From Parascedosporium putredinis (lineage: Eukaryota > Ascomycota > Sordariomycetes > Microascales > Microascaceae), in assembly GCA_949357655.1 (NCBI GenBank), contig CASHTG010000012.1, positions 3,844,001 through 3,908,000 of the forward strand: a DNA stretch of 64,000 nucleotides. The letters are read 5' to 3'. The translations under genes were made by a program, and so were the position numbers. Under the pieces are notes generated by a model. That model was not told where the DNA came from, did not search any database, and was given only the letters and a program-made list of their open reading frames with translations. Numbering within the stretch: position 1 is the first letter of the stretch; every line of letters starts with the position of its first letter. Shown piece after piece: positions 36,560 through 47,343 of this stretch.

Positions 36560-36567
36560 TTTATATA
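36560..36567 (-). promoter_or_regulatory. TATA box of the GH7 cellobiohydrolase gene
   Basis: The minus strand reads TATATAAA, 153 bases upstream of the ATG at 36407. Distance and sequence suit a strong inducible fungal cellulase promoter. Confidence 0.55.
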
Positions 36568-39500
36568 CAAGTGCCCTCCTCCCGGCTAGAGAGGGACTGG
36601 GGGAGGATGGATGGGCGCAGTGCAGAGCAGGGCAATCGGTCCTCGTTTCCTTGGCATATGCCAGAAACGATATTCCTCTTCGTACATCTCGTGGACGGAG
36701 GCAAGGCCCTCGCATGCCCGGCCGGGAGAGAGATTGATATTGAGCTATGAAACGGCGACAGTAATCCGACAGATATTAAAGAAGCGGGGTCGGGAATGAA
36801 TCGACGATTCCTGAGATCAGAAGAGTTACACGAAATATCGACTACATGCTCGAGTATGGAGCATGTGGTTCCATCTACGGATTAGAGCTAAGCTGTGTTT
36901 GTGGCGAGACGTTGGGCATCTGGGGTGAATGGGGGAGAGTGTGAGCGGAGAGAGCCAGAGGTAGCAGGACATTGGTGGTCCGATGCTATAGCTACGAGGA
37001 AACGCGAATGCCCTTTGATATCCCGTAGCCTCCCACCATGTGCTATCGGGATATTGAATGACACCCTTTTTGATTGAGCAAGGATAATGCAGGACGAAAC
37101 GAAAGACCTTTGGCCTGGAGCTAGAGGGCAGCGATCATCTGGCTGGTCGGTCTAGTAGAGGGGAGCCAAGCCATGTTTTCGCTCCTCTTGACATAGACCC
37201 ATATACGTACCCGAGCAGACAGGCGAAACAAGATGTGCATCTCGAGTATCTCTCTCCATCTCACGCACACGCAAGCTTCTCACGTTCATAACACATGCGC
37301 TGTCTTCCTAGTCTGGTTCTCCAGACCAGCCCTTGTAGCTACATGTAGCGCCTACGTCGCCGGTTAATGCAGTAACAGTAATTCACCTCCTTGAGCGGGG
37401 CCGCAGGCGACTCGAGATCAATATCCGTCCTGGTCGGTGACCAACGTAGCAAATCCCGGAGCAGACGGTGATTGGTGGTCAGGTATAGTCGAATCTATTA
37501 TGGAGGGTAGGACCAGGTCCTGCTGTTGCGTGGATGGCACACCTCCTCAATTAAAAATCCCATCCCATCAACCACGCTGCATTGATCGCTCCATGGAAAA
37601 AAGTATGCACGTCCCCTCCATGTATCTTCCCCTTTCGAGTCTACATGTAAACTTGCCTCCCTCCCTTGCCCTCCCTTTCCCTCCCTCCCTCCCCCTACCT
37701 GCCATCCCCGCATTTCCTATCCCACCTGTCCCGCCGGGTCCTCTCCGCATTGGCCGAGAACTTGCTCAGGGAAAACCGCGCCGATAGGCAGAGTCTTGAT
37801 TTAGGATTGAGATTGAGGGGCTCCACATCCGATAACATTGCCGACACGGCCCTTTGCGCAGCCTGGGAAAATGAACAAAAAAGAGGGAAGGGGGAGGGAA
37901 GCGATGTCCAAGTGACGTGATGCAAGTTCGTTTGGGCGGAAGTGCCGGGTCCGCGTCGCCCCACAGTTGACGACGGCGCTGGGGGAACACGTCCACCGTC
38001 GCGTGCAGTCAAGGTCGAGCTACGAATGACGAGGAAGGACTAGTTGGATTGGATTGGATGGGAATAAGAAAGATAGCGTGTAAACTCGCCCTCTCTTTCC
38101 CCGCGCGCCCCTTCTTGGCTTCCATAACCGGAGGGGGAAAAGGGGGAGGGGAGTACATTTCTTCAAGATTACCTTCACAGCCTTAATTTTCTTCGTCCTC
38201 CTGTTTTTGTTTTATCTATTTACTGGGTCGGATGGCACCCAATCCCTTTCATTTGTACCATGGAGTGCCTGCTACGCGATACGCTGTGTAACTGCACGCG
38301 ATTTATCGAACTCATCCATGCCCTCCTTAGTGACTCAAAAATCATGTAGAGGAACAAAGCGGAAAAAGTAAATACGCACGCTAATACGGTGTCACCCCAG
38401 ATAGCTCCAGGGGGAGGGGGCCATTGTTCGGTACTCGTTGGCGGTGGAGAGTCAGTGGCAGCAAGGCACCGTCTCGTTCGATTTTTGGGGGAGGAAGTGG
38501 GAGCCCAGATGGCTTGGTGTAGGCTGACTATCAACTATCTCCCTTTACTGTTTCTCAAATCACCCATTGATACAAATCTCAGCGAAAGTCCAAATCATTC
38601 GCTGAGATATGATTTGAGATAGACAACCTCTAAGAGGAATGATAGACAGAAGAGCAGCTTCGGCCCTTTTATTCTTTATTCGTATTTCATACTTTTTCTT
38701 CGTTAGTGATCATCAAACCCCACATTGTGGGATGAGGGGGGTTCGAGATGGAGATGCCCCTGCACTAGCTAGCCCTCCACACATGACCGAGGGTGATACG
38801 ACAGCCTTCTAGGCCATCATTCCATGCATTAGTAAAACCGTGCCTGGCCATCTGAGGGGAGGAGGGAGGGCAACACAAACAAGGAATCCCCGCGTCTTGG
38901 CTTCAGGAACGAGATTAACAAGTTCATCTACTCGTGGGTACGCGGTCCGTTCAACATGGAGAGTTGCACGTTTTCCTTCATCACGGATCGCGCGCCGGGC
39001 CGCTGGTCCTGTGGGTGTAATAGCTGGGGCTCGAGGAGCAAGGTAGAGGTACCGCAGGCAGGGAGGCAAGGGGGCGTTGGCGAGGTAGCATGGCGAGACG
39101 AGATCAATTGGGTTCTCTGGGGAAGGGGAGTGCGGCGCTGGCGTGGTCGGGGAGGTAGAACTTGGAGATGTTCCTTGAGGGAAAAAGGGTGGCCAAGAAA
39201 GGGGGCGACATCGTAGGGACCGTAGTACAGACCAACACACCAACCCTAGCGACTAGCACTAGGGTAACATACACCCTCCTTTAGCCAGCTCCAAAATTTG
39301 GGGGAGGGGAGCACGTATCGCTCGCGAGGATGAACGACGTCAAACGAACGATGTCAAGTAACACAGACAGATGAGTCCTCGTCAGCTTCACGGTGCGACT
39401 CTCCAACCTAGGCCATTACCCCAACAACACTACGACATCGCTTGGAAGGAGAAGGCGAGTGCCAGTCGGTCTTGGCTTATCTTCCCCCAAAGTTCAGGTA

Positions 39501-40035
39501 CATGACACGCTGCGTGCGAGCTTTGGAGACGTTGGGGAAGGATTTGGAGCCGTGTATAATAACTAGAGGAGGGAGAAGACTAAAAAGAACTGTGCTTTCT
39601 TTACTTAAACTCGAATAGTACCCGCTTTGCTCTGCCTGCTGCTGAAAGAGGAGAAAAAAAGAAAAATAGAGAAGATAGTCATATGCTCATCAAGTCATTC
39701 ATTACAAGGGGGAAGAATCGTATCGAGAAATCAAGGCCAAAGCCTCCAAGCCGAAATAACCGACTAGTTTCCCGTCATCTCACCGTCTTTTTGTAGGAGA
39801 GAATCGCCCCCAACATCACATTCCAAGAGATGACAAGGAAAGAAAAGAAGATAGAGAAAGGGAAAGGGGCGGAGAGAAAAGAACAACCAAGGAAATGCGA
39901 GAAGAAAGGGTGAAAAACAGTGAGTAAAAGAGTCACAAGGAAACCAGTTACACGCTTCCAGTCTGTCTCGAAACCGACAAAAGACGAGGCAGGGTATCAA
40001 AAGAGAAAAGGCAAACACATCACAAGACACCGCAC

Positions 40036-40085
40036 ACTCACACAGACACAGACACAGACACAGAGACGCACACACGCACACACGA
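40036..40085. repeat. CA / CAGACA microsatellite
   Basis: About 50 bases of CACACAGACACAGACACA-type repeat, ending about 100 bases before the 3' end of the HET-domain gene. It would lie in the 3' flank or UTR of that gene. Confidence 0.8.
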
Positions 40086-40189
40086 ACGCACCAAACGACA
40101 AAGAGGCATTCCGTCAGAGGCCAAGAGAGACGGAAGAAGAACAAAACGGAAAAGAAAAAGGCATCGCCGGATCTCGTCTCTCTCACACC

Positions 40190-42503
40190 TCAACAGAGCA
40201 CGTATTCCTCGACCTCCCTCCGCCCGCTCTTCCATTCGGTAATGGCCTCACCCTTCATGTACCCGTCGACATAGACGTCACCGACGAATCGATATTCGCC
40301 TTGACCTTCGGGTCGAAGAATCACGGGCGAGTAGCATCCGAGGGGCACGACGATGATGTCGCCCGGCGCCATGAAGCCGGTCCCCATACCTACGAGGTTG
40401 TCGTTTTGGGTAACACAAAGACACCTGCCCATCATGCGCCCGCCACACGTGTCCTTGACGATGCGCTTCTGCGCGACGAGGGATATCTCCTGAGCCGAGG
40501 TCGCGTACGTCGTGAGTTCGTGATCCAGCGTTAGGAAGGGCAGCCTCTCGGATCATGGAGGCAAAGGATTGGAAGCATATGCGGGACCATTTCTTGGCAT
40601 CCTTGAGCTGCGGGGGTAGCTGTGCGACGCACAACGTCCGGCAAAAGGCCTCTCGCAGCTCGGTCTGGTCCTCTTTCGTTTGAGGGTCGCGGTCGCCCAT
40701 GAGGAGGGCCCGCCAGTGGAGAAACGCCATGAGATGGTCGTCCACCGAGCACAAGGTGCCGACCGCGACGCCACGAGTCTTGACGACGTCGAGAAACACG
40801 GCGGATATGGCGAGCTTGGACCTCCGATCCTTGAACGAGAACTTGGCCTTGGTCGAGCCCGAGGCTTTGAAGTCGTAGTTGAGCCCGAGTGACGTTGTCT
40901 GCGGCGTGTGCGACCAGTCCGGCGCCCAGCTCGGGAGATTGTTGGCGCTTGAGTGAGGGGGAAGTGTATGGATTCGCAAATGACGTCGAGGCGCTCCGTC
41001 GTCGTCACCAGATAATCCACCACGTTGATGTATACCTCTCGCACCGTCAGCCCGTAGTCGGGTTTGAAATTGTCGCGCACCTCCTCCGGGAGGACGGCCA
41101 GGATGCCGTACACCTTGTCGTGGGGATAGCTGTCTGCTTGCTCCGGCTCGCGCGCAGGATCTCCAGGATAGAAGTCTCCCCAAACGTGAGCAAGGACTCA
41201 ATGTCCGGTAAGCTGCCCGGGCCGTGGCGGACGAGGACATCGGCGTAGGGAACCCGGCTTCGCGTCATGGATTGAGGGGAGTTGTCGAACGGGGTGGACT
41301 GGAAGGCCTGCGCCAGGTCCTCCTTGTGCCGGAGGAAGATCTTGCTCGCCGACTTGTAGACGTCCCAGGAGAGCCGCGTGGGGCCGCAGTACACGTCCAC
41401 GTTGGTAGCGTGGAAGATCTCCTGACGATCCAGAGGCGCCGCCAGTAATCTCGCTCAAAGACGCGGACGACGGCGTCGAACTCGCGCCTCCGCGCTTTGG
41501 AGTTGATGAGCTCCTTGACGTAGGACTGCGACTCGCCCCGGTGCACGAGATGGCTGAGGAGGCGCATGGCCAGGCCGCTCTCCTCGGCCTCGGGCCCCAG
41601 CCACACGGTGACGGAGCTGGCTTTGGAGTAGATGTCCTTCATCAGCTGCACCTGGAGCGTTCGCTCCTCGCCGTTGCTCTGGTCTATGCACAGCGCGTCG
41701 GCCCAGACCAAGACGACGTTGTTTCGGCGCCGAAGCGCCTTGAGGGCGCCGTAGAGGCTCGTGGTGACTTGCTTGGCGACGCCGTCGACGAGTATGTTTT
41801 GCGTGTCGCCGGAATCGCCCCAGGCGTACGAGATGGCGACGAATCGCGGCGCATTGTCGAGGGAGAACTGGACCAGCTCGCACCGGAGGGCGGACATGCG
41901 CTCGGGCAAGATGCGGACGAGCCGAATCTGTCTCCACTCGAGCGCCTTGTAGGTTAGCGTCTTGCTCGCGGTCGCGTGGCGGGGCCCGGCCACGGACTCG
42001 GGTCCGGCGGTGGAGCTTTCGGGGACTTCGGTCTCGGCGATGCGGCTGGGGTTGACGGAGCGCAGTACATCGGGGTACATGGGCGTCGAGTAGGGCATGC
42101 GGTGCATGTCGGCCTTGGGCGGGAAAGGGGTGCTGAAGGGCATGCGATCGCGACCGTACGGGTCGGCGCCCCATTCGGGGGCGCCGAGTACATGGAGCTG
42201 CTGGGGGCGACCGAGGCCGACCGGATGTGGACTTTGGGAGGCTCGAACCAGCTGGGGGCCGGGCTGGGCGGCGGGGGCTGCTGGTAAGGGGGTACGGGGC
42301 GCGAGGGAAGCCCGTGGCGGCGCGGGTTAGAGGGGGTGGCCGCCGTTGCGGACGCTGCCGGGGAGGGCGGGATTCTTGGGGCGCACGAGGCCATTGCGGC
42401 TGTAGACGGAGTCCTCGTCGGACTGGTAGCCATTGTGATGGGGTCGGAAGGGGTTGTCCGGCTGCTCGGGTGGGTCGCTCAGAGGCCAGTCGTAGGGCGC
42501 CAT
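40190..42503 (-). CDS. Heterokaryon-incompatibility (HET) domain protein
   Basis: HET proteins are intracellular factors that trigger growth arrest or cell death when genetically different hyphae fuse, and are proposed to act in fungal innate immunity. No intron is needed. A Pro/Ser-rich disordered N-terminus of about 150 residues precedes the HET domain, whose three conserved blocks are present: FVAISYAWGDSGDT, VLVWADALCIDQSNG and DIYSKASSVTVWLGPE. Downstream lies the usual variable C-terminal region with YPHDKVYGILAVL and a final module around RMMGRCLCVT and GDIIVVPLGCYSPVIL, typical of this class. The frame shifts six times (near 42332, 42177, 41428, 41147, 40957 and 40545); four look like one missing base and two like one extra base. 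The corrected total is divisible by three, giving 771 residues. The start at 42503 is the first ATG of the acidic block MAPYDWPLSDPPEQ. Confidence 0.87.
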
Positions 42504-44753
42504 CCACTTCGAAGTCACCAGCGCTTCCGCAGCGGTCGCGGGGGAAGGGACGAGACGGACAGGCAGGGACAGTACAGGGCGGGCAGTCGGGAGGGAAGAA
42601 AAAGAACAAGAAGAAAAAGGCCGCAAAGTACTAGAGCAAGACTCGATAAAATCGGAGGGAGTGGGGGCGAGGGGGACGATGCACAAGCGTTGAATGTTCG
42701 CTCAAAGACGGAGGAGAGAAGAGAGGAAGGGGGTGGAGCACAGGACAACAAGGTGTCTTGTTTCTTGTTTCTTGGATTTCGCTGGCCTCTTGGTGGCAGA
42801 GTCCTAGCTTTGAACGTCTCAAAATCAGGCGAGATTGGAATTGTTTACGAAAGGGTCGCGACACTGGCTATTGCCTGGGGGTGTGTGGTTCTCGCTCGCT
42901 CGCTCGCAGACTACATGTATGTTCGATGGCGTCGCTTGGAGGGCTGCAGGATGGGGAATGCCGCCATTTAGAGCCCGGCTGGTGTCGAGTGCTCGCGTCG
43001 AATGCCGTACCGGTAGGGCAGGAATAAATAAATTTCACGAGGGCATCAACGCCAAGCCTGTGGTTTTTGTGACCTCTTTCTTGCTTCCTCAGGCGATATT
43101 CCGCTTAGTCATGGGCCATCAGCGCGATGGGGATTGGCCTCAATGCCCTGTTCTTTGGGAAGATACGGACAGGCGATTTGCCTATCCGGCATGATTCCCC
43201 AGACCGTGCTCCGAGCTCTGATAGGTTGCTGTCCCCCATCGTTCTCGAAGATCAACACGCTGGCTGGCTGGTTTTGAAGGGGCCAGGGCAAGAAAGAGAG
43301 GGAACGGGCGCCCCCATGCCGACCACTTTCCGGTCCTGCCAAATATGAGGCGACATGGCCCAACGAACATGCGCCATCGGAGCGTACAGGGTTGTCGGTG
43401 ACGCACCTCCCCGCATTTCTTTGCTCCCAAACCCACAAACTCGACGACGCCTAACGAAGAAAAGGCCAATCTCACGAGAGCGCCTCGAGTCGAGGGGCCA
43501 ATTGGAGGCGTTGGGTGTGTGGGTGATGGCTGCTGAGAGGCTCAATTTGATAATGCCATGCTGCCTTTCATATTCCGAGGTCGCCCAACAATGCGAGGCG
43601 AGCACCGAGAATGGAAGGGCAGGGAGGATGTTTCCTCCCGACTCGGTGAGGAGCTTCCGAGAATGGCGGAAAGAGTCTAGGCACGAGCTTCGGCCGTTAA
43701 AATGTGCTACCAATGTGGACGATTTCAAGCCTTTTCTCGGATGATTTAAAAACAAGGGCCCCTTGTGTGAAGACAGCGAGGCAAGGACTATGGGATGTTA
43801 AAAGATGTGTTCTAGCCAGGGCTAGGCGACCTAGTCTTTAACTCTTGGACCCAATGTCTGCTAGTTATTGAATATTGGGCTCAACCAGAGCAGTGAGGAT
43901 GCAGAGACAGCATCGCCCATGGATGCCCGTCGGCTAGGGAGGAACATCGCCAGTACGCTGTGGGAATCCCCGTAGCTTGTTCAAGGCATAACGGCGGCAG
44001 GCCACCGATAACCGACCCTCTCAAAAACCGAAAGGCTGCTGAGATGATGCCTCAAGCACATGTCATGCGAAATCACCGGCTTGCCAGACTACGACTATAG
44101 TCAGCAAAGCTCCTCATGGCTGGGCAACACGGAGCCCCAAAATAGACCGTCTAGATCCGTGATTCCTCACCGGTAGTTGAGGGGTCCGGTAGGATGTCAA
44201 AGACGCTAGTCTCCGGATAAATTGCAAACTGTTGCGGTTCATTGGGTCGGGTATGCAGGAAGACTAAACTAGTGTCGAACACTTGGATCTGCATTCGAGC
44301 TTCTCAAGCTGCTGCCAATTCCCCAAGCTTGGTGAGCTGTCAAGCTTTGGGCATTGGACCTAGAATAACGAAACAGAGTCATGGTAGAGTCCTCGGGCTC
44401 AACCTGTCGGCTCTCGTGAGAGGTCGGAAACAGAAATAATTGAGGTAACGTGGTCCTGAGAAAGGACAAAAGAAAACTTTCTGTGTAATGATTCAAAGAA
44501 AAAGAAAGAAAAGAAAAAAGGTAAGAAAAGGTGACGGGTCTAACGGGTATTAACCAGAGGATGAAGGCGCCCCGCAAACCCGGCCTCCAAGCAAGCGGGG
44601 TTGTAAGGATCCCTCGCCCCTCCAACAGACCCCTGGATAGAAGCTATGCCGAATCATACAAAAAGCTCCCATCACCCGCCAGAGATTGAGAGCCGTGATT
44701 TCCCCGCGTACACCTTCCCTCGTATCGTTCTGGAACAGTAAACTCTCTCCACC
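42504..44753. other. Divergent intergenic region
   Basis: About 2.25 kb between the HET gene and the beta-xylosidase gene, so it should hold both promoters. Open frames up to about 210 codons overlap on both strands near 42336-43755, but none shows a domain, signal peptide or consistent splice pattern. Pyrimidine-rich leader sequence precedes the xylosidase ATG. Confidence 0.45.
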
Positions 44754-46366
44754 ATGCCCCAGGTTCGAAACCCCATCCTTCCCGGGTTCAACCCCGACCC
44801 TTCCATCCTCCGAGTCGGCGATGACTACTACATCGCCACCTCTACCTTTGAGTGGTATCCCGGCGTCCAGATCCACCACTCCACGGACCTGGCAAACTGG
44901 GAGCTGGTCAAGAGGCCCCTCGATAGCAAGCGCCTGCTCGACATGCGGGGCAACCCAGACAGCTGCGGGATCTGGGCCCCTGCCTGACGCACGACGGCGA
45001 GAAATTCTGGCTCGTGTACACGGACGTGAAGAGGAAGGACGGCTCGTTCAAGGACACCCCCAACTACATCACCACGGCCACGTCGATCCAGGGCCCCTGG
45101 TCCGACCCCGTCTACGTCAACTCCTCCGGCTTCGACCCGTCCCTCTTCCACGACGACGACGGCCGCAAGTGGTTCATCAACATGCTTTGGGACCATCGTC
45201 CCCGCCCTAGGGTCTTTTCCGGCATCGTGATGCAAGAGTACGACCCCGAGGCCGGGAAGCTCGTCGGCCCCAAGAAAAACATCTTCAAGGGCACGGAGCT
45301 CGACTTGGTCGAAGGACCCCACCTCTACAAGCGCAACGGATGGTACTACCTCCTCACCGCTGAGGGGGCACGGCCTACGAGCACGCGTGCACCTTTGCCC
45401 GCTCCCGCGACATCTGGGGACCCTACGAGACCCACCCGCAAAAGTACATCGTCACCTCCAAGGACTCGCCCTGGGCCGCCCTGCAGCGCGCCGGACACGG
45501 CGACTTCGTCGATACCCCCGACGGCAAGACCTACCTCGTCCACCTCTCCGGCCGACCCATCACCCAGAAGCGGAGGTGCGTGCTCGGCAGAGAGACCGCC
45601 ATCCAAGAGGCGTACTGGGGCGACGACGATTGGCTGTACGTCAAGAACGGACCCGTTCCCTCGCTCTACGTCGAGGTCCCCGGCGAGCGCGACGAAGCCA
45701 AGTACTGGGCGGAGCAAAAGTATACCTTTTCCGACGGCCTGCACAAGGACTTCCAGTGGCTGCGGACGCCCGAGACGGAGCGCATATTCCGCACGAGCGG
45801 CGGCAAGCTCACCCTCATCGGCAGGGAGGCCCCCGGCTCCTGGTTCGAGCAGGCCCTCGTGGCCCGGCGGCAGACGCACTTTTCGTACGACGCCGAGACG
45901 GTGGTCGACTTTAGCCCCACGGACGAGCGGGAGTTTGCCGGCATCACCGCCTACTATAGCCGCTTCAACTTCTTCTACCTCACGGTGACGGCCGACTCGG
46001 ATGGCCGACGAGAGTTGCTCCTGCAGACGTCTCAGGCGTCGTGGCCCAATAGTAACCTCACTAAGCCCCTCGACGGGCCCGTGGAGATTCCGAACGAGGG
46101 CAAGGTGAAGCTGGCCTTGACGATTCGGAGCGATGAGCTGCAATTCTACTACGCGCTGGAAGGGGAAGACCTCAAAAGATTGGGCCCATGTACGATGCCT
46201 CCATCATCTCGGACGAATGCGGAGGTCACCAAGCGCACGGCAGCTTTACCGGTGCTTTTGTGGGAGTGGCGTGCTCAGATTTGAATGGTACGGCGAGGAG
46301 GCGACATTTGACTACTTTACCTACCGGCCTGTGCAGCACGAGAGTGACAGGTATGACATCAAGTAG
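44754..46366 (+). CDS. GH43 beta-xylosidase / arabinofuranosidase
   Basis: Glycoside hydrolase family 43 enzyme cleaving xylo-oligosaccharides (some members also arabinofuranosides). There is no signal peptide, so it is probably intracellular and acts on imported oligomers. It has a single exon. The start NPILPGFNPDPSILRVGDDYYIA carries the catalytic-base Asp in NPDPS. The pKa-modulating Asp is in FDPSLFHDDDG, and the general-acid Glu is in EGPHLYKRNGWYYL. The second half is the beta-sandwich domain of the XynB-like branch. One base is missing at each of four sites: 44977-44980, 45364-45368, 46185-46187 and about 46290. Restored, the length is 538 codons plus stop, usual for this branch. The ATG in CACCATGCC at 44754 is the obvious start. 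Confidence 0.93.
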
Positions 46367-46585
46367 AAAAGGCATAGAGGTTTGAGTCGTCATCAGGGCG
46401 GTAGCAATGCCCTGCCTAACTAGAGTAATATGGAGTATTGTACATTGTAACATGGGTTGCCTCAGTCAAACAGCGCCCCGCAATGATATGTCCAGAGAAG
46501 AATGTAGAGGAAGGCCGTGAATTAAATACCCCCATGGATGGTCCATGGAAGGTGAGAGTGAAATGGCTCGTTTCAAAGTCCTATC

Positions 46586-47343
46586 TTACAGGGCGTTCAC
46601 CGCGACAAGGAGGCCTACAAGAGCGCTGACGGCGATACCGCCAATGCTGGATGCCGTCGTGGCAGAGCCTTCAGCACCTGACCCAGAACCGGAACCAGAG
46701 GTGCTGTTAGAGCTGCCAGAACCAGCTGCGCCATCCGTTCCATCCTCACCATCCTCGCCGTCTTCGCCATCCTCACCGTCCTGTCCGGTGGACGATGAAC
46801 CGACCTCAGTGCAAAGGACAAAGCCGTTGCGCGTGGGGGCATCGGTATGGGTCATGGCACCAACATAGACGCAAGCCCCCGATAATTGGGGTTGATGACG
46901 ACGCGGTCTGCGCCAGGAGACTCTACAGGAAGCGAAGGTTATTAGAGCGCAACTCGGAGCAAAGCAGAGCTGAGATGAGGAAGAAAACGCAAAAAAGGTG
47001 CAAGGAGATGACGAGCGGGCTCAAGGGGCTTTTTGAGACAGTGGATCTTACTCCCAGTGTAGTTTCCGGATCGGAGAATGGGAAACTCTTGATACGGTCC
47101 AGATGTCGCAAACACGAGGCCTTCGCGGTTATTGAACGTGTGCGGGTACTTGTTGGTCCCCAGCTGCTGGCTCGCGGCAATCAACCGGCATCCCTCGCCG
47201 ACGGCCTCGTTGACCTGCTGCTGGGAATACTTGTTGGAGCCGCAGGTCACGGTGTCGAGACTCGTGGTGCCCTGGCGCTTCTCCACCTGGGCGCTGGACA
47301 GCCCCAGCAGGGCGAGGAGGACGGCGGTCTTGGGGAAGATCAT
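46586..47343 (-). CDS. Guanyl-specific RNase (T1/F1/N1 family) with GPI-anchor tail
   Basis: Secreted endoribonuclease cleaving single-stranded RNA 3' of guanosine. Two exons, 47343-47052 and 46922-46586. The signal peptide MIFPKTAVLLALLGLSSA is followed by a KR propeptide site. Active-site residues of the T1 family are all visible: Tyr/His in YPHTFNN, Glu in PYQEFPI, Arg in PGADRVV and His in MTHTDAP. Four Cys are placed as in the family, the last in GFVLC. One base is missing in the C-run 46876-46880; restored, the protein is 209 residues, about twice the size of mature T1 enzymes. The extra part is an acidic GED-repeat and Gly/Ser-rich stalk ending in a hydrophobic helix (IAVSALVGLLVAV), which reads as a GPI-attachment signal. 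So the enzyme is probably tethered to membrane or wall, an inference from sequence. Confidence 0.88.

Larger units (their letters stand above)
36408..40189. other. Intergenic region, no gene seen
   Basis: About 3.8 kb. The left end holds the cellobiohydrolase promoter. A CCCT-rich polypyrimidine tract lies at about 37660-37700. A CA/GACACA microsatellite lies at 40036-40085. An open frame on the minus strand at 38809-39243 (144 codons, Pro/Arg-rich) has no domain and I do not call it. No RNA or mobile element is visible. Confidence 0.45.

Noticed and set aside
38809..39243. 144-codon minus-strand Pro/Arg-rich frame
   Set aside because: No recognisable domain; stop-free because of GC-rich composition.
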